A stretch of DNA of 64,000 bases, taken from an uncultured cyanobacterium (lineage in GTDB: Bacteria; Cyanobacteriota; Cyanobacteriia; Cyanobacteriales; Nostocaceae). Position numbers and translations under genes: made by a program. Shown here piece after piece: positions 7,588 to 17,447 of the stretch (its first letter is position 1; each line of letters opens with the position of its first letter). Below the pieces are notes generated by a model that saw only the letters and a program-made list of their open reading frames with translations, was not told where the DNA came from and did not search any database. The DNA lies in contig CAIVAU010000130.1 of assembly GCA_903903925.1 (NCBI GenBank), positions 1 through 64,000 of the forward strand, written 5' to 3'.

Positions 7588-8142
7588 ATGTTAGTTTCCG
7601 AACACAAAGATGTGATATTATTTCCCGAAATCCACTCTCTAGAAGACTACGTGGCAAATCCTCCAGAGGGCATGGAGTGGGTAGACGGTGAACTTATAGA
7701 GAAAACCGGAATGACATTAAAACACAGTGAAATTCAATTTAATCTTGGCTTTTACTGGAGAAGTTACATCAACTCCAATCAACAAGGCGGGAAAGTTTAC
7801 ACAGAAGTTCCTTGCCGTACCAAAAAACAAGGACGTTATCCTGATGTAGCTTATCTTACGGCTGAATTAGTCGCTCAATTTGGCGATGTTCCCACTTTGC
7901 CACAGAGTTTTCCGCTGATTGCTGAGATTGTTTCACCTACAGATTTAGCTGAAGACTTATTTCTGAAAGCACAGGAATATCTACAGTCTGGTTGTGAGGA
8001 AGTTTGGCTAGTGTTTCCGGAGAGTCGGTTAGTTTTTATCGTTACTCAGAACCAGATTTTTGGGTTTAAAGCTGGTGATGTGGTGAACTGTTCAAAAGTG
8101 TTGCCAGGTTTTACTCTGGCAGTAAACGAGTTGTTAGGTTGA
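7588..8142 (+). CDS. Uma2-family endonuclease-like protein (DUF820)
   Basis: A roughly 184-residue protein of the Uma2/DUF820 family, PD-(D/E)XK-fold proteins greatly expanded in cyanobacteria and of unclear function. Typical features are the EWVDGELIEK opening, KQGRYPDVAYL with the acidic residue, IAEIVSPTD and YLQSGCEEVWLVFPESR near the C-terminus. I chose the ATG at 7588 because GAGG precedes it at good spacing; an in-frame ATG at 7576 adds four residues. A second Uma2 gene follows 42 bp later, so the two may be co-expressed. Confidence 0.88.
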   Translation: MLVSEHKDVILFPEIHSLEDYVANPPEGMEWVDGELIEKTGMTLKHSEIQFNLGFYWRSYINSNQQGGKVYTEVPCRTKKQGRYPDVAYLTAELVAQFGDVPTLPQSFPLIAEIVSPTDLAEDLFLKAQEYLQSGCEEVWLVFPESRLVFIVTQNQIFGFKAGDVVNCSKVLPGFTLAVNELLG

Positions 8143-8184
8143 ATAACTATTAGAATGAAGATTAAGGCTATCCAGGTGACAGGT

Positions 8185-8763
8185 ATGGCTCTATTAGAAG
8201 TTCGCCTTTTGACAGTTGAGGAATATCATCGGATGGGAGAAGTAGGAATCCTTGATCCGGATGAACAAGTTGAGTTGATTGAAGGACAAATTGTTAAAAA
8301 GCCTGTGAAAGGAAAGGCACATAGTGCAGCAAATAAGCATGTAGAAAAATTACTAGAAACCCGTCTGGGTGATCAAGTTTTAGTGCGCTTACAAGATCCA
8401 ATTCAATTGAGTAACTTTTCCGAACCAGAACCAGATATCGCGGTTGTTAAGCCAAACCCCTTATTTTATGAAGACCACCATCCAACATCTGATGAAGTTT
8501 ATTTAATTATTGAAGTTGCAGATACAAGCCTGAATCGTGATACTGAAATAAAAGCAAAAACTTATGCTAAATCAGGAATTATTGATTATTGGGTTTTAGA
8601 TGTGAGTAATCGTCAGCTTTATATATTTCGAGAACCGAGTCAGGATGGGTATCAAAATCAGATGATTCTATCAGATGATGATGTCATTTCACTGTTAGCG
8701 TTTCCAACTTGCTCGATGGTCGTGAAAGAGATGTTACGACCAACTAATATAAGTTATCGATAA
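8185..8763 (+). CDS. Uma2-family endonuclease-like protein (DUF820)
   Basis: About 192 residues in the family's typical form: LTVEEYHRMGEVGIL, VELIEGQIVKK, SEPEPDIAVV, LIIEVADTSLNRDTEIKAKTYAKSGI and IDYWVLDV. The D (EPDIAVV) and E-x-A (IIEVAD) positions correspond to the presumed PD-(D/E)XK site. I prefer the ATG at 8185, preceded by AGGT and starting MALLEVRLLT; an ATG at 8155 would add ten poorly conserved residues. It forms a tandem pair with the preceding Uma2 gene and is followed by the hybrid kinase in the same direction. Confidence 0.88.
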   Translation: MALLEVRLLTVEEYHRMGEVGILDPDEQVELIEGQIVKKPVKGKAHSAANKHVEKLLETRLGDQVLVRLQDPIQLSNFSEPEPDIAVVKPNPLFYEDHHPTSDEVYLIIEVADTSLNRDTEIKAKTYAKSGIIDYWVLDVSNRQLYIFREPSQDGYQNQMILSDDDVISLLAFPTCSMVVKEMLRPTNISYR

Positions 8764-8784
8764 AATCTATATTATATCATTATA

Positions 8785-11700
8785 ATGTTAAATCATATTA
8801 AAATTGGTACTAAGATAGGTGCAAGCTTTACATTAGGGTTAACGGTGCTTGCTACTCTAGGTATAGTTTCGTACACCGCTACAAACCAACTCCTGGAAAA
8901 TTCTTATTGGCAAAACCATACTTATTTAGTGCTTGAGAAGTTGAATGATTTAATTTCTCAGCTAAAAGATGCCGAAACAGGACAACGTGGTTATCTGCTT
9001 ACAGGGGAAAAGAATTATTTATATCCGTATCAAACTGCAATTCCGGGAGTTGAAAAAGATATCAAAGACCTGCGTAAATTAACAATGGATAACCCCAATC
9101 AACAGCGCAGAATTGATATTTTAGAACCAAGAATTTCTGAGAGATTAGCTGTTATTAAAAAAGTGATTTACTTGCGCGACAATCAAGGATTTGAAGCAGC
9201 AAAGCAACTGGTGCTAACGAACCAGGGCAATACTTTGATGAATGACATCCGTCGCCTAATTGGGGAAATGCAAGATGAGGAACGTGAATTACTGGAAAAG
9301 CGCACCCAGAAAACTCAAGCAGCTACACAGCGGGCAATTAATACTATCACCTATGGTATTCCTTTAACTTTTATACTCTTAACTTTAATTGGCATTTATC
9401 TCAGCAGAAACATTTCTAAACCTCTAAGAGAAATTTCTGAAGTAACTGAAAAGCTGGCAACAGGAGATTTATCTGTAAGTGTCGTTGCTGACAGGCGCAG
9501 GGACGAAATTGGAATGTTAGGGCGAACACTTAACGAAATGATTGCCAATTTGCGCGAAACAACTCTAAGAAATGATCAACAAAACTGGCTAAAGTCTAAC
9601 CTGGCTAAGTTTAGCCAAATGCTGCAAGGACAGAGAAGTCTGACATCTGTCGCTAGTATGATTCTTTCAGAACTTGCCCCATTGATTAGTGCAAAACATG
9701 GCGTGTTCTACATAATGGACTCTGTTGACGAACAACCAATGCTGAAGCTTCTAGGGAGCTATGCTTATCAACAGCGGAAGCATTTATCTAACCAATTTCG
9801 CTTAGGGGAAGGGCTGGTAGGACAATGTGCCCTAGAAAAACAAAAAATTATCCTGACGAATGCTCCTGTTGACTATATCCAGATCAGTTCTGGTTTGGGT
9901 GAAGCCAAGCCAGCGAGTATTATCGTGTTGCCTGTGTTATTTGAAACCGAAGTCATAGCAGTTATTGAGTTAGCTTCTTTTCAAAGTTTCAGCGAGATTT
10001 CTCTAACTTTCTTGGATCAAGTCGCTGCAACTTTTGGCATAGTCCTCAATACAATCACCTCAGATATCCGCACTCAAGAACTGCTCAACACAGTGCAAGC
10101 ATCGGAAGAACTCTTGAAGCAGCAGCAACACGAATTGCAGCAGTCTAATGAAGAGTTACAGCAACTAAACGCCGAACTAGAAGAAAAAGCAGAGTTATTA
10201 GCCATACAAAACAAAGAAGTCGAGCGCAAAAATCAGGAAATAGAAAAAGCAAGTCGGTCATTGGAAGAGAAAGCCGAACAACTAGCGCTATCGTCAAAAT
10301 ACAAGTCTGAGTTTCTTGCCAACATGTCCCATGAATTGCGGACGCCATTGAACAGCTTGTTAATTTTAGCTAAAATGTTATCAGATAATGTTGAAGGCAA
10401 TCTGACAAAGAAACAAGTGGAATATAGCGGCACGATTTACTCGTCAGGAAATGACCTGTTGGCATTGATCAATGATATTTTGGACTTGGCAAAAATTGAA
10501 TCTGGAACTATGTCAATTGACATAAGTCCGGTGAAACTTGCTGAGTTGCGCGACCACCTACAGAGCATATTTTGGCAAGTTGCATCTGACAAAGGGCTTT
10601 CTTTCGAGTTAGAGTTTGCTACCGAATTGCCAGTGTCGATTTATACGGATGGTAAACGATTACAACAAGTGTTGAAAAATTTGCTATCCAACGCATTTAA
10701 ATTTACAGAGCGTGGAGAGGTAAGCTTACGAGTAGAGGTGGCAAAGCAGGGGTGGAGCCACGACCGAGTATCATTGAATAGTGCAGCAAATGTGATTGCC
10801 TTCAGTGTCAGCGATACAGGCATTGGGATTGCCCCAGAAAAACAAAAAGTGATATTTGAGGCATTTCAACAGGCAGACGGTACCACCAGTCGGAAATACG
10901 GCGGGACAGGCTTGGGCTTATCAATCAGTCGTGAAATCACCCGTTTGTTGGGTGGCGAAATAAAACTCGTCAGCCGTCTTGGTTATGGAAGCACATTTAC
11001 CCTGTACATACCACAGGCAACAAGAGTAGCACAAGAAGAAATCACCCCCTCCCCCCTCCCCCCACACCCCCCACACTCTCTTCCCTCCCCACACTCTCTT
11101 CCCTCGGACGATAGAGAGAACATTCAACAGGGCGATCGCACACTTTTAATCGTGGAAGATGACATTAAGTTTGCGCGGATCTTGTTAGATATGGCACGAC
11201 AGCAAGAGTTTAAGGGTATCGTTGCTCACGACGGCACTACAGGTTTAGCACTGGCACAGCAATTTCAGCCAGCCGCAATTATCCTTGACGTCCGGTTGCC
11301 AGGAATGGATGGTTGGGCAGTGCTAGATCGCCTTAAGCATGACCCCAATACCCGTCATATCCCAGTGCATATTATGACAGTTGAGGAAGGACGACAGCGC
11401 GGATTGCAACAAGGGGCTTTAGCCTATCTACAAAAACCTGCAAGTAGTGAGGCATTGAACCAAGCATTAACCACAATCAAAGGTTTTGTCGAACGTTCGG
11501 TAAAAAATCTGCTGGTTGTGGAAGACGATGACACGCAACGGCAAAGCATTGTGGAACTCATTGGCAACGGTGATGTGGCGACCACTGCGGTAGCTACAGG
11601 GGAGGCAGCGCTAGATGCAATACGTCATGGGCAATATGATTGTGTTGTTCTCGATTTGGGACTGCCTGATATGAACGGGTTTGAACTGATGGAACAACTC

Positions 11701-12306
11701 AAGCAACAAGCCCATAGTCAAGTTTTACCGATTATTGTCTATACTGCACGGGAACTGACTCGGGCGGAAGATACTCAACTACGACGGATTGCACAGACTA
11801 TTATTGTGAAGGATGTGCGCTCACCCGAACGTCTGTTAGATGAAACCGCCTTATTCTTGCATCGTGTTCAAGCCGCAATGCCTGCTCCCAAACGACAAAT
11901 ACTCGAACAACTACACACCTCAGATTCGATCCTGCTGAACAAGAAAGTACTGATTGTGGATGACGATGTGCGTAACATCTTCGCCCTGACGAGTTTCCTA
12001 GAACGTTATCAAATGCAGGTTTTGTATGCCGAAAATGGTCGTGATGGCATTGCCGCTTTGGAAAATAGACCAGACGTTGATGCGGTTTTGATGGATGTAA
12101 TGATGCCAGAATTAGATGGTTATGAAACCACCCGCTTGATTCGTCAGCAAAATCAATTTAGATCCTTGCCGATTATTGCACTCACGGCTAAGGCAATGCA
12201 GGGCGATCGCGAAAAATGTATCGAAGCAGGTGCTTCTGACTATATCACTAAACCCGTTGATACTGAGCAGTTGCTCTCTCTATTACGAGTTTGGCTCTAT
12301 CGATAA
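8785..12306 (+). CDS. CHASE3-HAMP-GAF hybrid histidine kinase with three receiver domains
   Basis: A 1173-residue membrane sensor kinase. Order: transmembrane helix at about 10-30; CHASE3-type sensor (LKDAETGQRGYLLTGE); second helix at about 188-207; HAMP to about 265; GAF at about 280-430; coiled coil at 435-505; HisKA with His516 in [12 protein letters not shown]; HATPase with DTGIGI and GTGLGLSIS. Three receivers follow, with phospho-acceptor Asp near 835 (ILDVRLPGMDGW), 960 (VLDLGLPDMNGF) and 1100 (LMDVMMPELDGY). The architecture suits a multistep phosphorelay. The linker before the first receiver is coded by an intergenic-type CCCCACAC/CTCTTCC repeat. CheR, CheB and another kinase follow. 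Confidence 0.95.
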   Translation: MLNHIKIGTKIGASFTLGLTVLATLGIVSYTATNQLLENSYWQNHTYLVLEKLNDLISQLKDAETGQRGYLLTGEKNYLYPYQTAIPGVEKDIKDLRKLTMDNPNQQRRIDILEPRISERLAVIKKVIYLRDNQGFEAAKQLVLTNQGNTLMNDIRRLIGEMQDEERELLEKRTQKTQAATQRAINTITYGIPLTFILLTLIGIYLSRNISKPLREISEVTEKLATGDLSVSVVADRRRDEIGMLGRTLNEMIANLRETTLRNDQQNWLKSNLAKFSQMLQGQRSLTSVASMILSELAPLISAKHGVFYIMDSVDEQPMLKLLGSYAYQQRKHLSNQFRLGEGLVGQCALEKQKIILTNAPVDYIQISSGLGEAKPASIIVLPVLFETEVIAVIELASFQSFSEISLTFLDQVAATFGIVLNTITSDIRTQELLNTVQASEELLKQQQHELQQSNEELQQLNAELEEKAELLAIQNKEVERKNQEIEKASRSLEEKAEQLALSSKYKSEFLANMSHELRTPLNSLLILAKMLSDNVEGNLTKKQVEYSGTIYSSGNDLLALINDILDLAKIESGTMSIDISPVKLAELRDHLQSIFWQVASDKGLSFELEFATELPVSIYTDGKRLQQVLKNLLSNAFKFTERGEVSLRVEVAKQGWSHDRVSLNSAANVIAFSVSDTGIGIAPEKQKVIFEAFQQADGTTSRKYGGTGLGLSISREITRLLGGEIKLVSRLGYGSTFTLYIPQATRVAQEEITPSPLPPHPPHSLPSPHSLPSDDRENIQQGDRTLLIVEDDIKFARILLDMARQQEFKGIVAHDGTTGLALAQQFQPAAIILDVRLPGMDGWAVLDRLKHDPNTRHIPVHIMTVEEGRQRGLQQGALAYLQKPASSEALNQALTTIKGFVERSVKNLLVVEDDDTQRQSIVELIGNGDVATTAVATGEAALDAIRHGQYDCVVLDLGLPDMNGFELMEQLKQQAHSQVLPIIVYTARELTRAEDTQLRRIAQTIIVKDVRSPERLLDETALFLHRVQAAMPAPKRQILEQLHTSDSILLNKKVLIVDDDVRNIFALTSFLERYQMQVLYAENGRDGIAALENRPDVDAVLMDVMMPELDGYETTRLIRQQNQFRSLPIIALTAKAMQGDREKCIEAGASDYITKPVDTEQLLSLLRVWLYR
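11044..11106 (+). repeat. low-complexity repeat inside the hybrid kinase gene
   Basis: Pyrimidine-rich CCCCTCCC, CCACACCC and two copies of CACACTCTCTTCCCTC lie in frame and code for a Pro/Ser/His-rich linker (SPLPPHPPHSLPSPHSLPS). The same kind of sequence occurs only between genes elsewhere in the window (17.5, 51.2 and 51.3 kb), so an intergenic repeat seems to have entered or grown within an inter-domain linker. Confidence 0.75.
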
Positions 12307-12332
12307 CTTTCCACCTTGGGACATAAATGTTA

Positions 12333-12513
<181 letters not shown>

Positions 12514-12553
12514 AGAATTGTTAAATAATTGGAGCGAAGCAAGTGACAAATTT

Positions 12554-13378
12554 ATGGGTAAAGAGCAACTTGAAGATATCGAAATCCAATTACTTTTAGA
12601 AGGCATATTTCGTTACTACGGTTTTGATTTCAGGAATTATGCCTTAGCTTCAATCAAAAGGCGAATTTGGCATGCGATTCATGCAGAGGGTTTAACGAGT
12701 ATATCCGGGCTGCAAGAAAAAGTCCTCCACAGTCCCGAATGTATGGAACGATTTTTGTACAAACTCTCGGTTAACGTAACTTCAATGTTCCGAGATCCCA
12801 GCTTTTTTCTTGTATTTAGAAACAAAGTTGTACCTATACTAAGAACTTATCCTTTCATTCGCATTTGGCATGCTGGATGTTCTACTGGTGAAGAAGTCTA
12901 CTCTATGGCAATTTTGCTACATGAAGAAGGGCTTTACCATCGTTCTCGTTTATACGCTACTGATATTAACGAAATATCACTGCGAACAGCTAGGGCTGGA
13001 ATTTTCTCTTTGGAACTCATGCAAGAGTATACCCAAAATTATTTACTCGCAGGGGGTAAAAAGTCATTTTCGGAATACTACACCGCCGCCTACGAAAATG
13101 CAATTTTCCCATCATATATCAAGGATAACATTATTTTTTCTCAGCATAATTTAGTCACAGACAATTCTTTTAATGAATTTAATATTATTTTGTGTCGTAA
13201 CGTTTTAATTTACTTTGATAAAGTCTTGCAAAAACGAGTCCATAATCTTTTCTACGATAGTCTCATCATGTTTGGTATTTTGGGTTTAGGGCGTCAAGAA
13301 TCAGTCAAATTCACTACACATGAACCAGATTATGAGGAATTAGAGAAAGGTGAAAAGCTTTATCGGAGGATTTGCTAA
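12554..13378 (+). CDS. cheR: CheR-type protein-glutamate methyltransferase
   Basis: A CheR methyltransferase of about 274 residues, which methylates glutamates with S-adenosylmethionine. Seen are an N-terminal helical domain (LEGIFRYYGFDFRNYALASIKRRIW), the SAM-binding IRIWHAGCSTGEEVYSMAI, YATDINEISL, and FNIILCRNVLIYFD near the C-terminus. The normal methyl-accepting receptor is absent here, so the substrate is probably a sensor kinase or an unlinked receptor. The frame also opens with a TTG at 12518, preceded by AGGAG from the repeat; I prefer the ATG at 12554, which begins just before the family's conserved part. cheB overlaps or follows directly. Confidence 0.92.
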   Translation: MGKEQLEDIEIQLLLEGIFRYYGFDFRNYALASIKRRIWHAIHAEGLTSISGLQEKVLHSPECMERFLYKLSVNVTSMFRDPSFFLVFRNKVVPILRTYPFIRIWHAGCSTGEEVYSMAILLHEEGLYHRSRLYATDINEISLRTARAGIFSLELMQEYTQNYLLAGGKKSFSEYYTAAYENAIFPSYIKDNIIFSQHNLVTDNSFNEFNIILCRNVLIYFDKVLQKRVHNLFYDSLIMFGILGLGRQESVKFTTHEPDYEELEKGEKLYRRIC

Positions 13379-13389
13379 GTGTTAGTGGA

Positions 13390-13968
13390 ATGTTTAAACT
13401 AATTGTTATTGGCACATCTCTTGGAGGGTTACATGCTCTCCAAGTCTTGCTGAACCTTTTGCCAAAAAGCTTTCCAGTACCTGTAGCTATTGTTCAACAC
13501 CGTCACAAAGGGTCAGATGAAATATTGAGAGCCTTATTGCAGAATTACAGTCGTTTGATTGTCAAAGAGACGCAGGATAAAGAGGATATTTTGCCGGGAT
13601 TCGTGTATTTAGCACCAGCAAATTATCACCTACTGGTGGAAGATGGAGGTATAGCACCTTGCCCTCATTTTGCCTTATCTATTGATGATCCTGTCACTTA
13701 CGCACGACCATCTATTGATGTGTTATTTGAAACAGCAGCGGATGTTTACGCACAAAAAGTGATTGGCGTACTCTTAACAGGAGCAAATTATGACGGTGTG
13801 CAAGGAATGACAAGAATCAAAGCACGCGGTGGCAAAACTCTAGTAGAAGACCCATCAACAGCCTTTTGTCCGATTATGCCTGAAGCAGCCATAACAGCTG
13901 GGGTCGTAGACAAGATTCTCCCACTTGTAGGCATCGCAGATTTTTTAGTTAAAATTTGTCAATTCTAA
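13390..13968 (+). CDS. cheB: CheB-type methylesterase, no receiver domain
   Basis: About 192 residues forming only the CheB catalytic domain, which hydrolyses glutamyl methyl esters and deamidates receptors. The Ser-His-Asp triad is visible as Ser in VIGTSLGGL, His in VQHRHKGSDE and Asp in TGANYDGVQGM. The N-terminal receiver of enteric CheB is missing, as in many cheB genes placed beside hybrid kinases. A TTG at 13372 overlapping cheR and preceded by GGAGG is an alternative start; the ATG at 13390 gives the usual MFKLIVIGTS beginning. Translational coupling with cheR is likely. Confidence 0.92.
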   Translation: MFKLIVIGTSLGGLHALQVLLNLLPKSFPVPVAIVQHRHKGSDEILRALLQNYSRLIVKETQDKEDILPGFVYLAPANYHLLVEDGGIAPCPHFALSIDDPVTYARPSIDVLFETAADVYAQKVIGVLLTGANYDGVQGMTRIKARGGKTLVEDPSTAFCPIMPEAAITAGVVDKILPLVGIADFLVKICQF

Positions 13969-14158
13969 TTAATTATCCAATGAACCAATAAAAAACTGTT
14001 AATAGCCAACTGTTGCGGTTTTTACCAGTGTGATGTATAAAATTGAAACCGTCAAAAATTTATAACCTAAGATAGTGGGAATAAGTCAACATTAAACGTC
14101 AAAGTCAAAAGAAAGAGGTGAAAACGCCTTAGTCTCTCTCTGAAAGCATACAGATAAA

Positions 14159-15901
14159 ATGTCCCTTGAACCAAAAATTAACGTTCTGTTGGTAGATGAT
14201 CATCCAGAAAATTTGCTGGTTCTAGAGGCAATTTTGGGTAGCCTTGGTCAAAACTTGGTCAGAGCTTCATCTGGTGCCCAAGCTCTAAGACGTCTACTGA
14301 ATGAGGATTTTGCGGTGATTCTGCTAGATGTGCAAATGCCAGACATGGACGGGTTCGAGACCGCAGAACTCATCCGACAACGAGAGCGATCGCGCCATAC
14401 ACCAATTATTTTCCTCACAGCATTTAACACGAGCGACAACATGGTATTCAAAGGATATTCCCTTGGTGCTGTCGATTACCTATTCAAGCCCATTGAGCCT
14501 GAAATATTAAAGTCAAAGGTAGCGGCGTTTGTTGATTTATTTCAAAAAAGCGCTGAAGTGAAGCGTCAAGCAGCACAGCTGATAGCGATGAATACTGAAC
14601 TGCAAAAACGTGAGGAAATGTTTCGCTCTTTAAGTGCTTGCTCACCCGTAGGTATTTTTCTTACAGATATTGCAGGTAAATGCACTTATATCAATCCCCG
14701 CTACCAAGCTATTTATGGCATCAAACAAGACGAGAGTTTAGGCGATGGTTGGGTAAGAACAATTCATCCAGAAGACCAAGGACGGGTTATTGCCGATTGG
14801 TACACTGCATGTGCTGAAGGTCGCGAATACAGAGGTGAGTTTCGCATCCTCACCCCAGGAGAAATTCAGCGTTGGGTTTACGTTTCCTCATCTCCAATGC
14901 TTTCTGATCATGGTCAAATCAATGGCTATGTCGGTACATTGGAAGATATTACCGAGCGCAAACAAGCAGAAGAAGAACACATTAAGTTGATCCGCGAGCA
15001 AACAGCCCGAGAAGAGGCTGAAACAGCAAATCGTCTCAAGGACGAGTTTTTAGCGACCCTTTCCCACGAACTCCGGACGCCCTTAACATCAATACTTGGC
15101 TGGGCTAGACTACTACGCCAGAGAAAATTAGATGAAAAAGCTATTGATCGAGCTATAGAAACAATTGAACGCAATGCTTCTTTACAGGCGCAACTCATTG
15201 AGGATATTTTAGATGTCTCACGGATTATTCGCGGCAAGTTGCATCTCAGTCTTTGCCCGGTTAACCTAGCATCGGTCATTTCGGCTGTTTTAGATTCTGT
15301 TCGTCTAGAGGTAGAGGTAAAAAATATTCAACTTGAATATTTAATTGGATCTACCTTGAAGGATGGACGGGGTGTAGCGGGGGATTTTTCGTCCTCTGAT
15401 TCCTCTACCTCCCCAGACCATAGACTTGTTACCTCTCCTTTCTTCGTATCAGGCGATTCCAACCGCTTACAGCAAGTCATTTGGAATTTAGTGAATAATG
15501 CAATCAAGTTTACACCCGAAGGCGGAAGGATCGAGGTGCGATTGTCAGTAGAAGGGAGTGGAAGAGATGGGGAAGATGCTTCCTCATTCTCCTTATCTAC
15601 CCCAAACTATGCTGAAATCATCGTCAGTGACACGGGTAATGGTATCAGCCCAGATTTTCTTCCTTATGTTTTTGATCGCTTTCGTCAGGCTGATGGCAGT
15701 CTTACCAGAAGGCAAAGAGGACTAGGACTAGGACTGGCGATAGTGCGTTACTTGGTGGAAATGCATGGGGGAAATGTTTGTGTACAAAGTCCAGGAATTG
15801 GACAGGGAGCAACTTTTACTGTGAAGCTACCACTTTTAGAAGTAGGAAGAGGGGGGAATGGGCAACGCAATCATACTCTCTCTGAGTGCCAAGATGGTTG
15901 A
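14159..15901 (+). CDS. REC-PAS histidine kinase
   Basis: A 580-residue soluble hybrid kinase. An N-terminal receiver ([18 protein letters not shown], phospho-acceptor Asp57 in [21 protein letters not shown]) is joined by a coiled coil to a PAS/PAC domain at about 155-270. HisKA follows with His303 in [12 protein letters not shown] and the HATPase with [18 protein letters not shown] and GLGLGLAIV. Two Ser/Asp-rich insertions near 400-425 and 465-480 sit in the ATPase lobe. With no membrane segment, it probably takes its input by phosphotransfer from the upstream hybrid kinase. It lies 190 bp after cheB in the same direction. Confidence 0.94.
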   Translation: MSLEPKINVLLVDDHPENLLVLEAILGSLGQNLVRASSGAQALRRLLNEDFAVILLDVQMPDMDGFETAELIRQRERSRHTPIIFLTAFNTSDNMVFKGYSLGAVDYLFKPIEPEILKSKVAAFVDLFQKSAEVKRQAAQLIAMNTELQKREEMFRSLSACSPVGIFLTDIAGKCTYINPRYQAIYGIKQDESLGDGWVRTIHPEDQGRVIADWYTACAEGREYRGEFRILTPGEIQRWVYVSSSPMLSDHGQINGYVGTLEDITERKQAEEEHIKLIREQTAREEAETANRLKDEFLATLSHELRTPLTSILGWARLLRQRKLDEKAIDRAIETIERNASLQAQLIEDILDVSRIIRGKLHLSLCPVNLASVISAVLDSVRLEVEVKNIQLEYLIGSTLKDGRGVAGDFSSSDSSTSPDHRLVTSPFFVSGDSNRLQQVIWNLVNNAIKFTPEGGRIEVRLSVEGSGRDGEDASSFSLSTPNYAEIIVSDTGNGISPDFLPYVFDRFRQADGSLTRRQRGLGLGLAIVRYLVEMHGGNVCVQSPGIGQGATFTVKLPLLEVGRGGNGQRNHTLSECQDG

Positions 15902-15918
15902 TCATGCAAAAATTCCAA

Positions 15919-17010
15919 CTATGCGACTAGGTCAGGAAATACCTCTTGCACAGCAGGGTGAACCAAGCGATGATCTCGCACATTGATACCCATAGCTAGT
16001 GCTGGGTTCTTTTCCAGCACCTGCATACCCAGATTCGCTAACTGCATCACGTATGGCAATGTACTGTTATTAAGTGCTTGGGTCGAAGTCCAAGGCACTG
16101 CTCCTGGCATATTAGGAACTCCATAATGTACTACACCCTCTTCAATGTAGACTGGATTTGTGTGGGATGTCGAGTGTACAGTCTCTACACAACCGCCTTG
16201 GTCAACAGCAACATCGACAATGACAGAACCAGGATGCATCTGTTTTACCAAATCCCGTGATACAAGTATGGGTGCTCTGCGACCAGGCACTAAAACTGCA
16301 CCGATCAGTAAGTCAGCTTCTTTGACCGTCGTTTCAATATGGGTGGAGTTGCTGTAAAGCAGTTCCACTCTGGAGCCAAATAGAGTTTCTAAATAGGATA
16401 AGCGCTCAACGTTAAGATCTAAAATCTGGACAATAGCCCCCATCCCCACAGCTATCTTGGCAGCTTCTGTGCCAACAACACCGCCTCCTAAAATCACCAC
16501 TTTGCCTGGTCTAACTCCTGGGACACCGCCGAGGAGAACTCCTCTACCACCTGATGGGCGTTCTAGGAACCTTGCTCCAAATTGGACTGCTAAACGACCG
16601 GCAATGATACTCATGGGAGTGAGCAGAGGTAATTTGTTGTTACCTGGTTGTTCTACTGTTTCGTAGGCGATCGCTGTCACACCACAATCAATCAAATGTT
16701 CGGTTAATTTGCGGTCAGCTGCTAAATGTAGATAAGTAAACAAAATTTGCCCTTTCTGCAAAAATTTATACTCGCTACTCAGCGGCTCTTTGACTTTGAC
16801 AATTAGTTCCCGACTCCAGGAAGCTTCTGGGGTAGAGACAATCTCCGCACCAGCACCTCTGTAATCATCATCTGTAAATCCAGCACCAGTGCCTGCTTGA
16901 GTCTCTACGAAGATGACATGACCATTTTCTCGTAGTACTCTCACACTAGAAGGACTCAACCCAACTCGAAACTCCTGATCCTTCGTTTCTTTGGGAACTC
17001 CAATTTCCAT
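15919..17010 (-). CDS. ald: alanine dehydrogenase
   Basis: A 363-residue NAD-dependent L-alanine dehydrogenase interconverting alanine and pyruvate plus ammonia. Visible family marks are the start [20 protein letters not shown], the segment with the catalytic Lys and His ([29 protein letters not shown]), the Rossmann motif [17 protein letters not shown] and [10 protein letters not shown]-like text. In heterocystous cyanobacteria the enzyme is tied to nitrogen and alanine use in heterocysts; that role here is inference. It is convergent with the REC-PAS kinase (17 bp apart) and divergent from the hli gene. Confidence 0.97.
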   Translation of the reverse strand: MEIGVPKETKDQEFRVGLSPSSVRVLRENGHVIFVETQAGTGAGFTDDDYRGAGAEIVSTPEASWSRELIVKVKEPLSSEYKFLQKGQILFTYLHLAADRKLTEHLIDCGVTAIAYETVEQPGNNKLPLLTPMSIIAGRLAVQFGARFLERPSGGRGVLLGGVPGVRPGKVVILGGGVVGTEAAKIAVGMGAIVQILDLNVERLSYLETLFGSRVELLYSNSTHIETTVKEADLLIGAVLVPGRRAPILVSRDLVKQMHPGSVIVDVAVDQGGCVETVHSTSHTNPVYIEEGVVHYGVPNMPGAVPWTSTQALNNSTLPYVMQLANLGMQVLEKNPALAMGINVRDHRLVHPAVQEVFPDLVA

Positions 17011-17138
17011 TGACTGCCTCTATATTTATTTTTTTGTCTTCTTTAGTTTGTCAGTCTCATTCTTGGTATTTTGACTCAGAGACTACGAATTCGACTGATT
17101 TTTCCTTGATATCACTACTGTAGTTCAAACTTTTTCCC

Positions 17139-17166
17139 TTGACGATAGCTACAGTGTCCCTAAAAT
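17139..17166 (+). promoter_or_regulatory. candidate sigma-70-type promoter for the hli gene
   Basis: TTGACG at 17139-17144 and TAAAAT at 17161-17166 are separated by 16 bp, about 110 bp upstream of the Hli start codon. This resembles a housekeeping cyanobacterial promoter. Assignment is by consensus only. Confidence 0.4.
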
Positions 17167-17273
17167 ATATTAAGAATCGTAAATTATTATAAAAGGAGTA
17201 CAGGAGCGAGAATCACAATTCTGGCTCCTGTACTCCCGAATACTTAATCCAGATCAAAAAGAGGTTTGTCCTG

Positions 17274-17447
17274 ATGATCACACAACCACAGCCCAGCATT
17301 ACACCTAGGCTAGAGGAACCAAAGTTTGGTTTTAATGAATACGCAGAGCGTTTAAATAGCAGAGCTGCTATGATTGGCTTCGTCTTAATGGTGGTGATTG
17401 AATACGTCACCAACCAAGGAGTTCTATCATGGCTTGGTCTCAGGTAA
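17274..17447 (+). CDS. high-light-inducible protein (Hli/Scp), 57 residues
   Basis: A single-helix chlorophyll a/b-binding-like protein of the thylakoid membrane, used for photoprotection and chlorophyll recycling. The sequence starts MITQPQPSITPRLEEPKFGF and has the diagnostic motif NEYAERLNSRAAMIGFVLMV, where E, N and R are expected chlorophyll ligands or helix-pairing residues. It continues VIEYVTNQGVLSWLGLR to a TAA at 17445-17447. GAGG at 17261-17264 gives a good ribosome site 9 bases before the ATG. The gene is short and easily missed. It is divergent from ald and followed by repeat-rich DNA. Confidence 0.93.
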   Translation: MITQPQPSITPRLEEPKFGFNEYAERLNSRAAMIGFVLMVVIEYVTNQGVLSWLGLR

